Positions 24,599-33,803 of a stretch of 64,000 bases of DNA are shown here, one piece after another. The notes under the pieces were generated by a model. The model was not told the origin of the DNA. It saw only the letters and a program-made list of their open reading frames with translations, and searched no databases. Both the position numbers and the translations under genes were made by a program. Every line of letters begins with the position of its first letter. The stretch's first letter is position 1. Source of the stretch: LMUY01 sp965199165 (GTDB taxonomy: Bacteria > Pseudomonadota > Alphaproteobacteria > Acetobacterales > Acetobacteraceae); assembly GCA_965199165.1 (NCBI GenBank), contig OZ240681.1:3906001-3970000 (forward strand). Direction: 5' to 3'.

Positions 24599-26884
24599 CT
24601 ACGCCGCCTGCAACGCCTCCCATACCCGCTCCGGCGTCGCCGGCATCTCGATGTGCTGGCCGAGCGCGTCGGCCAACGCGTTCATCACCGCCGGCAGCGC
24701 GCCCGCGCAACCCGCCTCGCCGCAGCCCTTCGCGCCCAACGCGTTGGTGCGGGCCGGCACCGGGTGGCTGCGGAACACGAAGCCAGGGGCGTGGATCGCG
24801 GTGGGCAGGGCGTAATCCATGAACGAGCCGGCCAGCAACTGGCCGTCGCCATCGTAGGACGTCCGCTCCAGCAGGGCCTGCCCGATGCCCTGCACCACGC
24901 CGCCATGCGTCTGCCCCTCGACCAGCATGGGGTTGACCAGCGTGCCGAAATCGTTGGCCATGGTGTAGCGCACCACCTCGACCACACCCGTGTCCTCGTC
25001 CACCTCCAGCTCGCAGATGTGGCAGCCATTCGGGAAGGCCGACGGGCAGCCGTCGAACACGTGGGACACGTCCAACTCGCCCGGAAAGCGGCGGGCCAGG
25101 TCCATGAGGCCGATGCCGCGATCGGTGCCCACCACGCTGAACCGCCCGGTGGAGAACTCGATGTCGGGCTCCGCAGCCTCCAGCGCGTCCGCCGCCAGCA
25201 CGCGGCCCTTGTCCACCACCAGGGCCGACGCCTCGTGGATCGCGGCGCCGCTGTTCATGATCGACCGCGAACCACCCGTGCCGCCGCCGGCGATCAGCTT
25301 GTCGCTGTCCCCCTGCACGAGCCGGATCCGGTCGAACGGCACGCCCAGGCGGTCGGCCAGCACCTGCGCGAACGGTGTCGCATGGCCTTGGCCGTAATCG
25401 AGCGTCCCCGTGGTGATCGTGACGCCGCCATCGTCGTCGAAGCTGATGCCGCCCATCTCCTTGTTCGCCGGGGCCGTCACCTCGAGGTATTGGCCGATGC
25501 CGATGCCGCGCCGCTTGCCGCGCCGGCGGCTCTCGGCCCGGCGGGCGGCGAACCCGTCCCAATCCGCCGCGGCCAGCGCTTCCTCCAGCAGGGCAGGGAA
25601 GTCGCCGCAGTCGTACACCATGGTCGAGGGCGCGGAGTATGGCATCTGCCGAGGCTGGATGTGGTTGCGACGGCGCAGTTCCAGCCGGTCGATCCCCATC
25701 TCCCGCGCGGCCGTGTCGACCAGCCGCTCCATGTAGTAGTTGCCCTCCGGCCGCCCGGCGCCGCGATAGGCGCCCACCGGCGTGGTGTTGGTGAACAGGT
25801 TGCGGCTCGACACCTCGACCAGCGGGGTGGCGTAGACGCCGATCACGTTCTTCACCGTGTTCATCGTCGACGGCAACGTCGTGGCATTGCTGAGGTAGGC
25901 CCCGACATTGCCGTAGCCGGTCAGCCGGACGGCCAGGAACATCCCGTCCGCGTCCAGGGCCAGTTCGCCGGAGAAATCATGGTCCCGGCCATGGCTGTCC
26001 GACAGGAAGCTGTCCGACCGCGCGTCGGTCCACTTCACCGGGCGGCCAAGCGCGCGCGCGGCGTGGAGCAAGGCGATGTATTCCGGATACACGCCGGCCT
26101 TCATCCCGAAGGAACCGCCCACGTTGCCGGTCAGCACCCGCACCTGCTCGTTCGACAAGTTCATCACCGCGGCGATCGTGTTGCGCAGCCCGAACGCGCC
26201 CTGGCAACCCACGCGGAGCACCAGCCGTCCGTCCTCCACGGCAGCGAGGGCGGAGCGCGGCTCCATCGCCGCCACCACGATGCGGCTGTTGCGAAGATCA
26301 AGCCGGGTGACGTGGGCGGCCCGGGCGAAGGCAGCGTCGACCGCCGCCGTGTCGCCATAGTGGAAGTCCAGCACCAGGTTGCCCGGCGCTTCGTCGTGCA
26401 GTTGCGGGGCGTCGGGCGCGGCGGCGGCACGCGCGTCGGTCACGGCGGGCAGGGGCTCGATATCCAGCATAACCGCCTCGGCCGCGTCCTTCGCCGCCTC
26501 CCGCGTCTCCGCCACCACCAGGGCCACCGGGTCGCCGACATAGCGCACGCGGCCATGGGCCAGCGGCGTCTGGTGCGGCTTGGGCATCGGCGATCCATCG
26601 CGGTGCTTGCCGCCCGCCGCCTGCATCGGCCCGATGCCGGCCGCCTGCAGGTCGGCGGCGGTGATCACGGCCAGCACCCCGGGCATCGCCAAGGCCTCCG
26701 CCGCGTCGATGCCGCGCAGCACGCCGTGGGCGTAACGGCTACGCACGATCACGCCGTAGGCTTGGCCGGGAAGGGACAGGTCGTCGCTGTAGCGCCCTTC
26801 GCCGCGCAGCAGCACCGGGTCTTCCTTGCGGGAAACCGGCTGCCCGATCGCGAAGCGGGCCGAGGCGTCGATTGGCATGTCCAT
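24599..26884 (-). CDS. Xanthine dehydrogenase-family molybdopterin-binding large subunit (orphan)
   Basis: A 761-aa large subunit of the molybdenum hydroxylase family. The N-terminal part starts IGQPVSRKEDPVLLRGEGRYSDD. The active-site loop reads VGAYRGAGRPE near residue 372, which is the form II signature, so this is not a true CO dehydrogenase (AYxCSFR). The catalytic Glu lies in GAKGCGEAGC near 722. The FeS and FAD subunits that normally adjoin it are absent on both sides. ATG 26884 was chosen because AGGAG sits 8 bases upstream; the longer GTG start at 26893 would overlap that site. Confidence 0.88.
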   Translation of the reverse strand: MDMPIDASARFAIGQPVSRKEDPVLLRGEGRYSDDLSLPGQAYGVIVRSRYAHGVLRGIDAAEALAMPGVLAVITAADLQAAGIGPMQAAGGKHRDGSPMPKPHQTPLAHGRVRYVGDPVALVVAETREAAKDAAEAVMLDIEPLPAVTDARAAAAPDAPQLHDEAPGNLVLDFHYGDTAAVDAAFARAAHVTRLDLRNSRIVVAAMEPRSALAAVEDGRLVLRVGCQGAFGLRNTIAAVMNLSNEQVRVLTGNVGGSFGMKAGVYPEYIALLHAARALGRPVKWTDARSDSFLSDSHGRDHDFSGELALDADGMFLAVRLTGYGNVGAYLSNATTLPSTMNTVKNVIGVYATPLVEVSSRNLFTNTTPVGAYRGAGRPEGNYYMERLVDTAAREMGIDRLELRRRNHIQPRQMPYSAPSTMVYDCGDFPALLEEALAAADWDGFAARRAESRRRGKRRGIGIGQYLEVTAPANKEMGGISFDDDGGVTITTGTLDYGQGHATPFAQVLADRLGVPFDRIRLVQGDSDKLIAGGGTGGSRSIMNSGAAIHEASALVVDKGRVLAADALEAAEPDIEFSTGRFSVVGTDRGIGLMDLARRFPGELDVSHVFDGCPSAFPNGCHICELEVDEDTGVVEVVRYTMANDFGTLVNPMLVEGQTHGGVVQGIGQALLERTSYDGDGQLLAGSFMDYALPTAIHAPGFVFRSHPVPARTNALGAKGCGEAGCAGALPAVMNALADALGQHIEMPATPERVWEALQAA

Positions 26885-26922
26885 GCACGGCACTCCTGGG
26901 GTCGGTCACGATGTTGGCGGCG

Positions 26923-27003
26923 TTGCGGCAAAGATAAACCCCGGGGCAACCAGTTTTGCGGCATCCTGCCGTAGGTTGTAGCCGCTACGACGCGACTGCG
27001 GCA
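26923..27003. promoter_or_regulatory. Three TGCGGCA direct repeats in the divergent galE/Mo-subunit gap
   Basis: TTGCGGCA occurs at 26923-26930 and 26956-26963, exactly 33 bp apart, and TGCGGCA again at 26997-27003 just before galE. Spacing of about three helical turns would suit a multimeric regulator. In such GC-rich DNA chance is possible, so this is only a candidate operator. Confidence 0.25.
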
Positions 27004-27013
27004 TGGAGGCGGT

Positions 27014-28006
27014 GTGGCCGAGCGTTTTCTTGTCACCGGCGGCGCCGGGTATGTCGGCAGCCATATGGTCGACATGCTGGTCCGGCAGGGCGCCAGCGTC
27101 ACGGTGATGGACAACCTGCGGCAAGGCCATCGCGCGGCCTTGCCGGCCGGCGTGGCCTTGGTGGTGGCGGACGTCGGCGACCCTGCCGCCTTGGACAGCG
27201 TGCTGGAAGACGGCCCGTGGCACGCCATCGTGCATTTCGCCGCGCTGTCCCTGGTCGGGGAGAGCATGCGGCAGCCGATGCGCTACCTGCAGGAGAATGC
27301 GGGCGGCGGGTTCACCCTGGTGGACGCCGCGATCCGGCACCAGGTGCCGCGCTTCGTGCTGTCCTCCACCGCCAACCTGTTCGGCGAGCCCGAGCGGACG
27401 CCCATCACGGAGGCGGCGCCGCTTCGGCCGAGCTCGCCCTATGGCGAGAGCAAGCTGATGATCGAGCGCGCCCTGCACTGGGCGGGCGAGCGCCACGGTC
27501 TGCGGTCGGCCTGCCTGCGCTACTTCAACGCCGCCGGAGCCGATCCCGGCGGCCGGATCGGGGAGGACCACGACCCGGAGACCCACCTGATCCCCCTGTT
27601 GATCGACGCCGCGCTCGGGCGCCGGGGCCCGGTGACGGTGTTCGGCACCGACTACGACACGCCGGACGGCACCTGCATCCGCGACTACGTCCACGTGAGC
27701 GACCTTTGCGCCGCCCATCTCTGCTCGCTGCGCCAGCTGGAGACCGGCAGCGTCACCTACAACCTCGGCAACGGATCGGGCCACTCCGTGCGGGAGGTGA
27801 TCGCGGCGGTCGAGGCGGTCACCGGGCGGCCGGTGCCCGTCCAGCACGGGGAGCGGCGGGCCGGCGACCCGGCCGTGCTGATCGCCGCCTCCGATCGGAT
27901 CAAGGCCGAGGCGGGATGGCGCCCGCGCTTCCCGGACCTGCACGACATCGTCCGCACCGCCTACCAGTGGCGGGAGGCCCACCCAGGCGGCTACGGCGAC
28001 CGCTGA
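27014..28006 (+). CDS. galE: UDP-glucose 4-epimerase
   Basis: A 330-aa short-chain dehydrogenase-type epimerase that interconverts UDP-glucose and UDP-galactose. The NAD-binding motif VTGGAGYVGSHMVDML is at the N-terminus, the catalytic YxxxK is in SSPYGESKLMIE, and YFNAAGADPGGRIGE and TPDGTCIRDYVHV are GalE hallmarks. The start is GTG at 27014 with GGAGG five bases before it. The gene converges with tag, overlapping it by 16 bases. It probably supplies sugars for envelope polysaccharide, as a glycosyltransferase and a GtrA protein lie nearby. Confidence 0.92.
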   Translation: MAERFLVTGGAGYVGSHMVDMLVRQGASVTVMDNLRQGHRAALPAGVALVVADVGDPAALDSVLEDGPWHAIVHFAALSLVGESMRQPMRYLQENAGGGFTLVDAAIRHQVPRFVLSSTANLFGEPERTPITEAAPLRPSSPYGESKLMIERALHWAGERHGLRSACLRYFNAAGADPGGRIGEDHDPETHLIPLLIDAALGRRGPVTVFGTDYDTPDGTCIRDYVHVSDLCAAHLCSLRQLETGSVTYNLGNGSGHSVREVIAAVEAVTGRPVPVQHGERRAGDPAVLIAASDRIKAEAGWRPRFPDLHDIVRTAYQWREAHPGGYGDR

Positions 28007-28590
28007 GCGCCGCCCAAAGCCTGGATCGCGCGGTGCCGGAAGCAAGCCGTCGTGTGGTCGTTCACCATCCCGACCGCCTGCATCCAGGCATAGGTGATCA
28101 CGGGGCCGACGAACTTGAATCCCCGCGCCCGAAGCGCCTTGGACACGTCGCGGGCCAGCGGCGTCTCGGCCGGAACTTCGGCCCGGCCTGGCCAGGCGTT
28201 CTGGATGGGCTTGCCGTCCACGAAACCCCAGCAGAAGGTGCTGAAATCCTGCCCGGCCTCCTGCATCGCCAGATAGGCGCGGGCGCTGCCGACCGCCGCC
28301 TCGATCTTGCTGCGGGACCGCACGATGCCGGCGTCGCCCAGCAGCCGCTCCACGTCGGCGGCGCCGAACCGCGCCACGAGCGCCGGATCGAAGCCGGCGA
28401 AGGCGGTGCGGAAGGCCGCCCGTTTGCGCAGGATCGTGATCCAGGCCAGGCCGGCCTGGAACCCGTCCAGTACGAGTTTCTCCCACAGCGCCCGGCTGTC
28501 CCATTCGGGCACGCCCCACTCCTCGTCATGGTAGGCACAGTACAGCGCGTCCGTGCCCGCCCAGCTACAGCGGCACGGCGCCTCAGTCAC
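27991..28590 (-). CDS. tag: DNA-3-methyladenine glycosylase I
   Basis: A 199-aa Tag enzyme, which excises 3-methyladenine from alkylated DNA. The N-terminus CRCSWAGTDALYCAYHDEEWGVP carries the zinc-binding Cys and the conserved HDxEWG. LVLDGFQAGLAWITILRKR and the C-terminal ITYAWMQAVGMVNDH complete the family pattern. The GTG start at 28590 overlaps the end of the glycosyltransferase gene by 8 bases. It is the last gene of the gap-pgk-gtrA-GT2-tag minus-strand run. Confidence 0.92.
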   Translation of the reverse strand: MTEAPCRCSWAGTDALYCAYHDEEWGVPEWDSRALWEKLVLDGFQAGLAWITILRKRAAFRTAFAGFDPALVARFGAADVERLLGDAGIVRSRSKIEAAVGSARAYLAMQEAGQDFSTFCWGFVDGKPIQNAWPGRAEVPAETPLARDVSKALRARGFKFVGPVITYAWMQAVGMVNDHTTACFRHRAIQALGGAQRSP

Positions 28591-29521
28591 GGCATGGCTC
28601 GTCGAGCGCGCCGATCGCGGGGATCGCCAGATAGGCCATGCGCTTGGCCTCCTTCCGACCCCGCGCCACCGAATCCAGGATGAACCCGCAGGTGCTGGAC
28701 AGGAAGGCCAGGCCGATCAGCGCCGTCGCCAGGATGGCCGTCGGCAGGCGCGGCACCAGCCCGGTGCGCATGTACTCCGCCACCACCGGCACGCCCAGCA
28801 GCACCGCCCCTGCCGCCAGCACCGCCGCGCCGACGGTGAAGAACTGGAGCGGCCGAGCCTCCTTCAGCAGCAGGACGATGGTCAGAAGGATGCGCATGCC
28901 ATCGGTGTAGGTGTGCAGCTTGGACGCCGAGCCGGCCGGGCGGTCCTTGTAGTGCGCCGTCACCTCGCCCATCGGCATGGCCAGTTCCAGGGCGTGGATG
29001 GTGAACTCCGTCTCCGTCTCGAACCCGGTGGACAGGGCAGGGAAGGATTTCACGAAACGCCGCGAGAACGCCCGGTAGCCGGACAGCATGTCCTGCACCC
29101 GGCTGCCGAACAGCACGGTCACCAGCCGCGTGAGCGCCAGGTTGCCCGTGCGATGCCCGGTGCGATAGGCGGCGGCCAGCTCCGTCACCCGCGCCGCCGT
29201 GACCATGTCGAGCGAACCTGCCCGCAGCAGCCGGACCATGCCGGGCGCCGCGGCCGGGTCGTAAGTGTCGTCCCCGTCCACCAGGACGTAGGCGTCCGCC
29301 TCGATGTCGGCGAACATCCGGCGCACCACGTTGCCCTTGCCCTGCCGCGTCTCCGAGCGGACCACCGCGCCCGCCTCCCGTGCCGCCGCGACGGTGTCGT
29401 CGGTCGAGTTGTTGTCGTAGACGAACACCGTCGATCCCGGCAGCGCCTCGCGGAACCGCCGCACGACCCGGCCGATCGCCACGCCCTCGTTGCGGCACGG
29501 GATCAGCACAGCGACGCGCAT
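28583..29521 (-). CDS. Family 2 glycosyltransferase with C-terminal membrane segments
   Basis: A 312-aa GT2 enzyme. The nucleotide-sugar domain starts MRVAVLIPCRNEGVAIG, with VYDNNSTDDT and the metal-binding DGDDTYD, then LSGYRAFSRRFVKSF as in polyprenyl-phosphate sugar transferases. Two or three hydrophobic segments fill the last about 80 residues. Together with the upstream GtrA protein it probably makes and flips a lipid-linked sugar for surface glycan modification. The start overlaps the gtrA stop as TGATG. Confidence 0.88.
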   Translation of the reverse strand: MRVAVLIPCRNEGVAIGRVVRRFREALPGSTVFVYDNNSTDDTVAAAREAGAVVRSETRQGKGNVVRRMFADIEADAYVLVDGDDTYDPAAAPGMVRLLRAGSLDMVTAARVTELAAAYRTGHRTGNLALTRLVTVLFGSRVQDMLSGYRAFSRRFVKSFPALSTGFETETEFTIHALELAMPMGEVTAHYKDRPAGSASKLHTYTDGMRILLTIVLLLKEARPLQFFTVGAAVLAAGAVLLGVPVVAEYMRTGLVPRLPTAILATALIGLAFLSSTCGFILDSVARGRKEAKRMAYLAIPAIGALDEPCRD

Positions 29522-29979
29522 CAGCGGAACACCACGGTGCGGGACAAGGTGAAGTTCGCGAACATGCCCGCCACCGCGCCGGCAGCGATGGCGATCACCG
29601 GAAGGGTGGCACAGAGCGGTACGACGGTCACGAGCACGAAATAGGTTCCCAGGTTGAGGCATAGCCCTGGCAGGCTGGCCGCCACGAAGGTCGCCCATTG
29701 CCGGGCCACTGGCGCGACCCGGCCCAGGTCGCGAAACGTCCAGATGCGGTTCAGCCACCACGTGGTCGTCACCGCCACGGCGTAGGCCAGCGTGCCGGCA
29801 ACGTACAACCCGGCCCAGCCTCGGGTTGCATACACGACGGCGGTGTCAACCAGGAAACCGATCACGCCCACCATGCCGAAGACGATGAATTGTGCCAGCA
29901 GGCGCACCCGCGCGGGCGTCGCATGCTGCCGGAGCCGCGCCGGCAGCGCGTCCGCCAGCCGGTCCAGGAGGGCGATCAT
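29521..29979 (-). CDS. GtrA-family membrane protein
   Basis: A 152-aa protein with four hydrophobic helices, beginning RLLAQFIVFGMVGVIGFLVDTAVVY and with WWLNRIWTF, the standard GtrA pattern. GtrA proteins act with polyprenyl-phosphate glycosyltransferases, probably as flippases. It begins 21 bases after pgk and overlaps the glycosyltransferase, so these genes form one unit. Confidence 0.88.
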   Translation of the reverse strand: MIALLDRLADALPARLRQHATPARVRLLAQFIVFGMVGVIGFLVDTAVVYATRGWAGLYVAGTLAYAVAVTTTWWLNRIWTFRDLGRVAPVARQWATFVAASLPGLCLNLGTYFVLVTVVPLCATLPVIAIAAGAVAGMFANFTLSRTVVFR

Positions 29980-30000
29980 GCCGCCGCTCTGTGGCCGAAT

Positions 30001-31197
30001 TCAGTCGCCGACCATCAACACCGCGACGCCCGGCAGCGTCTTGCCCTCCATCCACTCCAGGAAGGCGCCGCCGGCGGAGGAGACGTAGGTCAGCCGGTCC
30101 ACCACCCCGGCGTGGCGCAGGGCGGACACGGTGTCGCCGCCGCCGGCCACGCTGCGCAGCGTGCCCGCCGCGGTCGCCTCGGCCACCGCGTGGGCCAGCG
30201 CCACCGTCCCCGCGTCGAAGGGCGGCGTCTCGAACGCGCCGAGCGGGCCGTTCCACACCAGGGTGCGCCAGCCGAGCAGGCGCTGCTTCAGGTCGCCCAC
30301 CGTTTCGGGCCCTACGTCCAGGATCATGCTGCCGTCCGGCACGTCGGCGATGTCCACCGTCTCCGTCGCCGCGTGGGCCTTGAACTCGGTGGCCGTCACC
30401 GCATCGCTGGGCAGCACGATCTCGCAGCCGGCCTCGGCGGCCCGGGCCAGGATGGCGCGGGCGGTTATGTGCATGTCCGCCTCCTGCAACGACCGCCCGA
30501 CCGGCACGCCCTTGGCCGCCAGGAAGGTGTTGGCCATGGCGCCGCCGATCACCAGCACGTCGACCTTGGTGACGAGGTTGCCCAGCAGCTCCAGCTTGGT
30601 GGACACCTTGGACCCGCCGACCACGGCCGCGACCGGATGGACCGGGCTGCCTAGCGCGCTGTCCAGCGCCTCCAGCTCCGCCTGCATCAGCCGCCCGGCA
30701 TGCGCCGGCAGCAGGCGGCCCACGCCCTCCGTGCTGGCATGCGCGCGGTGCGCGGCGGAAAACGCGTCGTGCACGAAGATCTCCGCCAGGGCCGCGAACT
30801 CGCGGGCGAGCGCCGGGTCGTTCTCCTCCTCGCCGGGGTGGTAGCGGGTGTTCTCCAGCAGCAGCACCTCGCCCGGCGCCAGGGCGTCCACCGCGGCGTG
30901 CGCCACAGCCCCCGTGCTGTCCTCGGCAAAGCGCACCGGGTGGCCCAGCACCTCGGCCAGCGCCACCGCCATCGGCGCCAGCGACATGTGCGGGACCCGC
31001 TTGCCCTTCGGCCGGTCGAAATGGCTGAACACGATGACCTTGGCGCCGCCCTCCGCCAGTTCGCGGATGGTGGGGGACAGCCGCTCGATCCGAGTCAGGT
31101 CGGCGATGCGGCCGTCGCGCACGGGGACGTTGAGGTCGGCGCGAACCAGCACGCGCCGCCCCCGCACGTCCACCCCGTCCAGCGTGCGGTGCGGCAC
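30001..31197 (-). CDS. pgk: Phosphoglycerate kinase
   Basis: A 398-aa glycolytic/gluconeogenic kinase interconverting 1,3-bisphosphoglycerate and 3-phosphoglycerate with ADP/ATP. RVLVRADLNVP at the N-terminus, SHFDRPKG, ENTRYHPGEE, the hinge region VVGGSKVSTKLELL and the C-terminal GGGDTVSALRHAG are all intact. The GTG start is one base past the gap stop, so gap and pgk are coupled. Confidence 0.95.
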   Translation of the reverse strand: MPHRTLDGVDVRGRRVLVRADLNVPVRDGRIADLTRIERLSPTIRELAEGGAKVIVFSHFDRPKGKRVPHMSLAPMAVALAEVLGHPVRFAEDSTGAVAHAAVDALAPGEVLLLENTRYHPGEEENDPALAREFAALAEIFVHDAFSAAHRAHASTEGVGRLLPAHAGRLMQAELEALDSALGSPVHPVAAVVGGSKVSTKLELLGNLVTKVDVLVIGGAMANTFLAAKGVPVGRSLQEADMHITARAILARAAEAGCEIVLPSDAVTATEFKAHAATETVDIADVPDGSMILDVGPETVGDLKQRLLGWRTLVWNGPLGAFETPPFDAGTVALAHAVAEATAAGTLRSVAGGGDTVSALRHAGVVDRLTYVSSAGGAFLEWMEGKTLPGVAVLMVGD

Positions 31198-31198
31198 C

Positions 31199-32218
31199 CT
31201 ACAGGCTGCCGAGCAGCGCGGCGGTGTCGCTCATGCGCGAGCTGAAACCCCACTCGTTGTCGTACCAGCCGGCCACGCGGATCAGCTGGCCGCCGTCCAG
31301 CGAGGCCGTCTGCGTCGCGTCGAACGAGCAGGAGTAGGCGACGTGGTTGAAGTCGCTGCTGACCAGCTTGTCCGTGCTGTAGTCCAGGATACCCTTCAGC
31401 GGGCCTTCCGCCGCCGCGGCCTGCATCGCCGCGTTGATCTCCGCCACACTGGCCGGGCGGGCGAGGTTGGCGTCCAGCGACACCAGGCTGACGTTGGGGG
31501 TGGGCACGCGGATGGAGGTGCCGTCCAGCTTGCCCTTCAGCTCCGGCAGGACCAGGCCCACTGCCTTGGCCGCTCCGGTGGAGGTGGGGATCATCGACAT
31601 GGCGGCGGCCCGGGCGCGGTGCAGGTCCCGGTGCAGCGTGTCCACCGTCTTCTGGTCGCCGGTGTAGGAGTGGATGGTCACCATGTAGCCGCGCACCACG
31701 CCGAACGTGCTGTGCAGCACCTTGACCATCGGCACCAGGCAGTTGGTGGTGCAGGACGCGTTGGAGATGACGGTCATCTCGGGGGTGATGACCGACTGGT
31801 TGACGCCGAACACGACGGTGGCGTCCACCCCGTCTGCCGGGGCGCTGACCAGCACCTTGCGGGCGCCGGCGGCGAGGAGCTTGGCCGCGTCCTCCCTCTT
31901 GGTGAACAGGCCGGTGCACTCCATCGCCACATCGATGCCCGCGTAGGGCACCTTGGCCGGGTCCCGCTCGGCCGAGACCTTGATCGGGCCGTAGCTGCGG
32001 CCGTTGTGGTGGATGGTGATCGTGTCGCCCTCGACCTGCACCGTGCCGGGGAAGCGGCCGTGCACGCTGTCGTAGCGGAATAGGTGGGCGTTGGCCTCCA
32101 CGCTGCCCAGGTCGTTGATGGCGACGGGCTCCACATCCGTGCGGCCGCTCTCGACGATGGCGCGCAGCACGAGGCGGCCGATGCGCCCGAACCCGTTGAT
32201 GGCGACCTTCACGGCCAT
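31199..32218 (-). CDS. gap: Glyceraldehyde-3-phosphate dehydrogenase
   Basis: A 339-aa type I GAPDH. NAD binding is by VAINGFGRIGRLVLRA, the catalytic cysteine is Cys156 in SNASCTTNC, and the substrate loop is STGAAKAVGLVLPEL. It starts the gap-pgk run. In related bacteria a transketolase gene often lies directly upstream; here the plus-strand toxin-immunity island separates it from a transketolase-like gene. Confidence 0.95.
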   Translation of the reverse strand: MAVKVAINGFGRIGRLVLRAIVESGRTDVEPVAINDLGSVEANAHLFRYDSVHGRFPGTVQVEGDTITIHHNGRSYGPIKVSAERDPAKVPYAGIDVAMECTGLFTKREDAAKLLAAGARKVLVSAPADGVDATVVFGVNQSVITPEMTVISNASCTTNCLVPMVKVLHSTFGVVRGYMVTIHSYTGDQKTVDTLHRDLHRARAAAMSMIPTSTGAAKAVGLVLPELKGKLDGTSIRVPTPNVSLVSLDANLARPASVAEINAAMQAAAAEGPLKGILDYSTDKLVSSDFNHVAYSCSFDATQTASLDGGQLIRVAGWYDNEWGFSSRMSDTAALLGSL

Positions 32219-32405
32219 GGTGACTCCCTCCCCAGAACGATGGTGGTCATTTAGCCGCGCCGGGCGGCCACGGCCAGCCTCCGCGTGCGGCGAGCCCCGG
32301 CCGGCCGCGCAGGGCAGGCCCGGCGCATAGGCGGACCGCCGCGGGCTTCCTGATGCAGCGGCGCTTCATCCTGCGGCGGCACCCGTGCTAAGTTAGGTTT
32401 TTCCT

Positions 32406-33803
32406 ATGTGCGGGCCGGCTTTGTCTGGAACGCATGACGGTTGGGAGTACCAGGGCCGCCAGTCGCATGGCTGGTTCGGCCACGGCACGAAGCCGCCGGA
32501 CCAATCGGCCTCCGAGCGGGAAAGCCTGGCCGAGCGCATCCACGGCCTGGGCCATACGCTGCTGGCCAGCCTGCCGCGGTCCCGGCGGTCCCATGCCGCC
32601 CTGCCGATGGGCGCGGCCGACCACGCCCGGTTCGATCGCCTCATGCAGGCCATGGTTCGCGACCGGTCCCTGAGCCCGGCGGCGTTCGCGGCCCGCTTCT
32701 TCGACACGGACGCCGGCGCACCCTATGTCGGGCCGTTCCGCCGGGCGGCGCAGCTTATGGCCGACGCCGGCACCGCTGCCCAGATGCGGGATGCCAGCGA
32801 CCAGGTGGCGGCGGGCGTGCTGGCGGTCGGGCTCGACCGCTGGTTGCCGTTCCTGCGCGAGGCGGACGGGCGGGCGACCGGGCGCGGCGATGCCCATGTG
32901 ATCCTGGCCCGGTCGGGTCCGGAGCCCGACATCCGCGTGCCGACGCTTCCGGCGCCGGGCTCGCCCGTGGCCGCCGAGCCTTTGCCGCCGGCGATGGCCG
33001 CGGTGGTGGCGGCGACCGGCTTCCTCATGGGCCTGTACCAGCGGCGGGAGGCCGAGGCTGCGGTTCGGGAGGCGGCGCAGCGGTTTGGGCTGGACCTGCG
33101 GGACTATGCCGACCTGCGGGCGGCGATTGCCTACGCCTATGTGGAGGGTGCCGGGCCGCGGGTTCTGCGGGAACTGTCGGGGGGCGATGTCGCCCGGGAG
33201 CAGGCGGCTGAGGCGATCATGCGGGCGGAACGTGCCCGGCCTGGCCTGCTCGCCCGCGCGCTGGACGGCCAGCCCCCGGCGCGGGATGCGCTGCGCGAGG
33301 CGGTGCGGGCGGCGGACCAGGGCGTCGCCATCGAGACCCGCACCGACGAGGAGCGTGCCTTCGTGGCGGCGCTGCGGGCGGCAGGCAAGAGCAGCCGGCA
33401 AGTGGAGGCGGCGCTGGACGATTACCGCGCCCGCGTCCAGGCGCAGCGGTCTGGCTCGCCGTCGGGCGGGGAGGGGCAGCCGCCTTCCTGGATCCCTCGC
33501 GAGGTGCTCGACCGCATTCCGCTCACCTGGGGTATGGGGATGCCGAACGGGAAAGAGGGCCGGGGACGCGACGGGTGGCGGTGGATTGATCCAGTAAGTG
33601 AGAGCAACGGCGTTCGAATTGATCTTGGTCAGCCCAAAAGCGTCTATCCTTCACAGCGTGTGGATCACGTCATCGTCCGATCTGGTGGTAGGGTTTTGGG
33701 CCGCGACGGCCGGCCGATCCAGGGTGCGATCAAGGACGATGCCGAAAATGCTCACATTCCGCTAAGCGAGTATATGCACTGGAGCGCTTGGAACAAGATA
33801 TGA
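32406..33803 (+). CDS. Modular protein with putative C-terminal polymorphic toxin domain
   Basis: A 465-aa protein with no homologue I can name. The first about 200 residues are Arg/Ala-rich with the motif SHGWFGHGTKPPD near the start. A short hydrophobic stretch (AAVVAATGFLMGLY, near 205) precedes a helical Ala/Arg/Glu-rich region (about 215-350). From about residue 395 both codon use and residue content change, and a compact tail follows: SNGVRIDLGQP, SQRVDHVIVRSGGRVLG, AHIPLSEYMHWSAWN. This tail looks like the C-terminal effector module of polymorphic toxins, and an immunity-like gene overlaps its stop codon. No secretion signal or export-system tag is visible. The toxin call is inference; the catalytic activity is unknown. 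Confidence 0.55.
   Translation: MCGPALSGTHDGWEYQGRQSHGWFGHGTKPPDQSASERESLAERIHGLGHTLLASLPRSRRSHAALPMGAADHARFDRLMQAMVRDRSLSPAAFAARFFDTDAGAPYVGPFRRAAQLMADAGTAAQMRDASDQVAAGVLAVGLDRWLPFLREADGRATGRGDAHVILARSGPEPDIRVPTLPAPGSPVAAEPLPPAMAAVVAATGFLMGLYQRREAEAAVREAAQRFGLDLRDYADLRAAIAYAYVEGAGPRVLRELSGGDVAREQAAEAIMRAERARPGLLARALDGQPPARDALREAVRAADQGVAIETRTDEERAFVAALRAAGKSSRQVEAALDDYRARVQAQRSGSPSGGEGQPPSWIPREVLDRIPLTWGMGMPNGKEGRGRDGWRWIDPVSESNGVRIDLGQPKSVYPSQRVDHVIVRSGGRVLGRDGRPIQGAIKDDAENAHIPLSEYMHWSAWNKI

Noticed and set aside
24599..26884. Carbon monoxide dehydrogenase large subunit
   Set aside because: The active-site loop is AYRGAGR (form II), not the AYxCSFR of true CO dehydrogenase, and coxS and coxM are absent.
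24653..26974. Plus-strand open frame of over 770 codons opposite the molybdopterin subunit
   Set aside because: Same shadow pattern; the minus-strand protein has full catalytic motifs.
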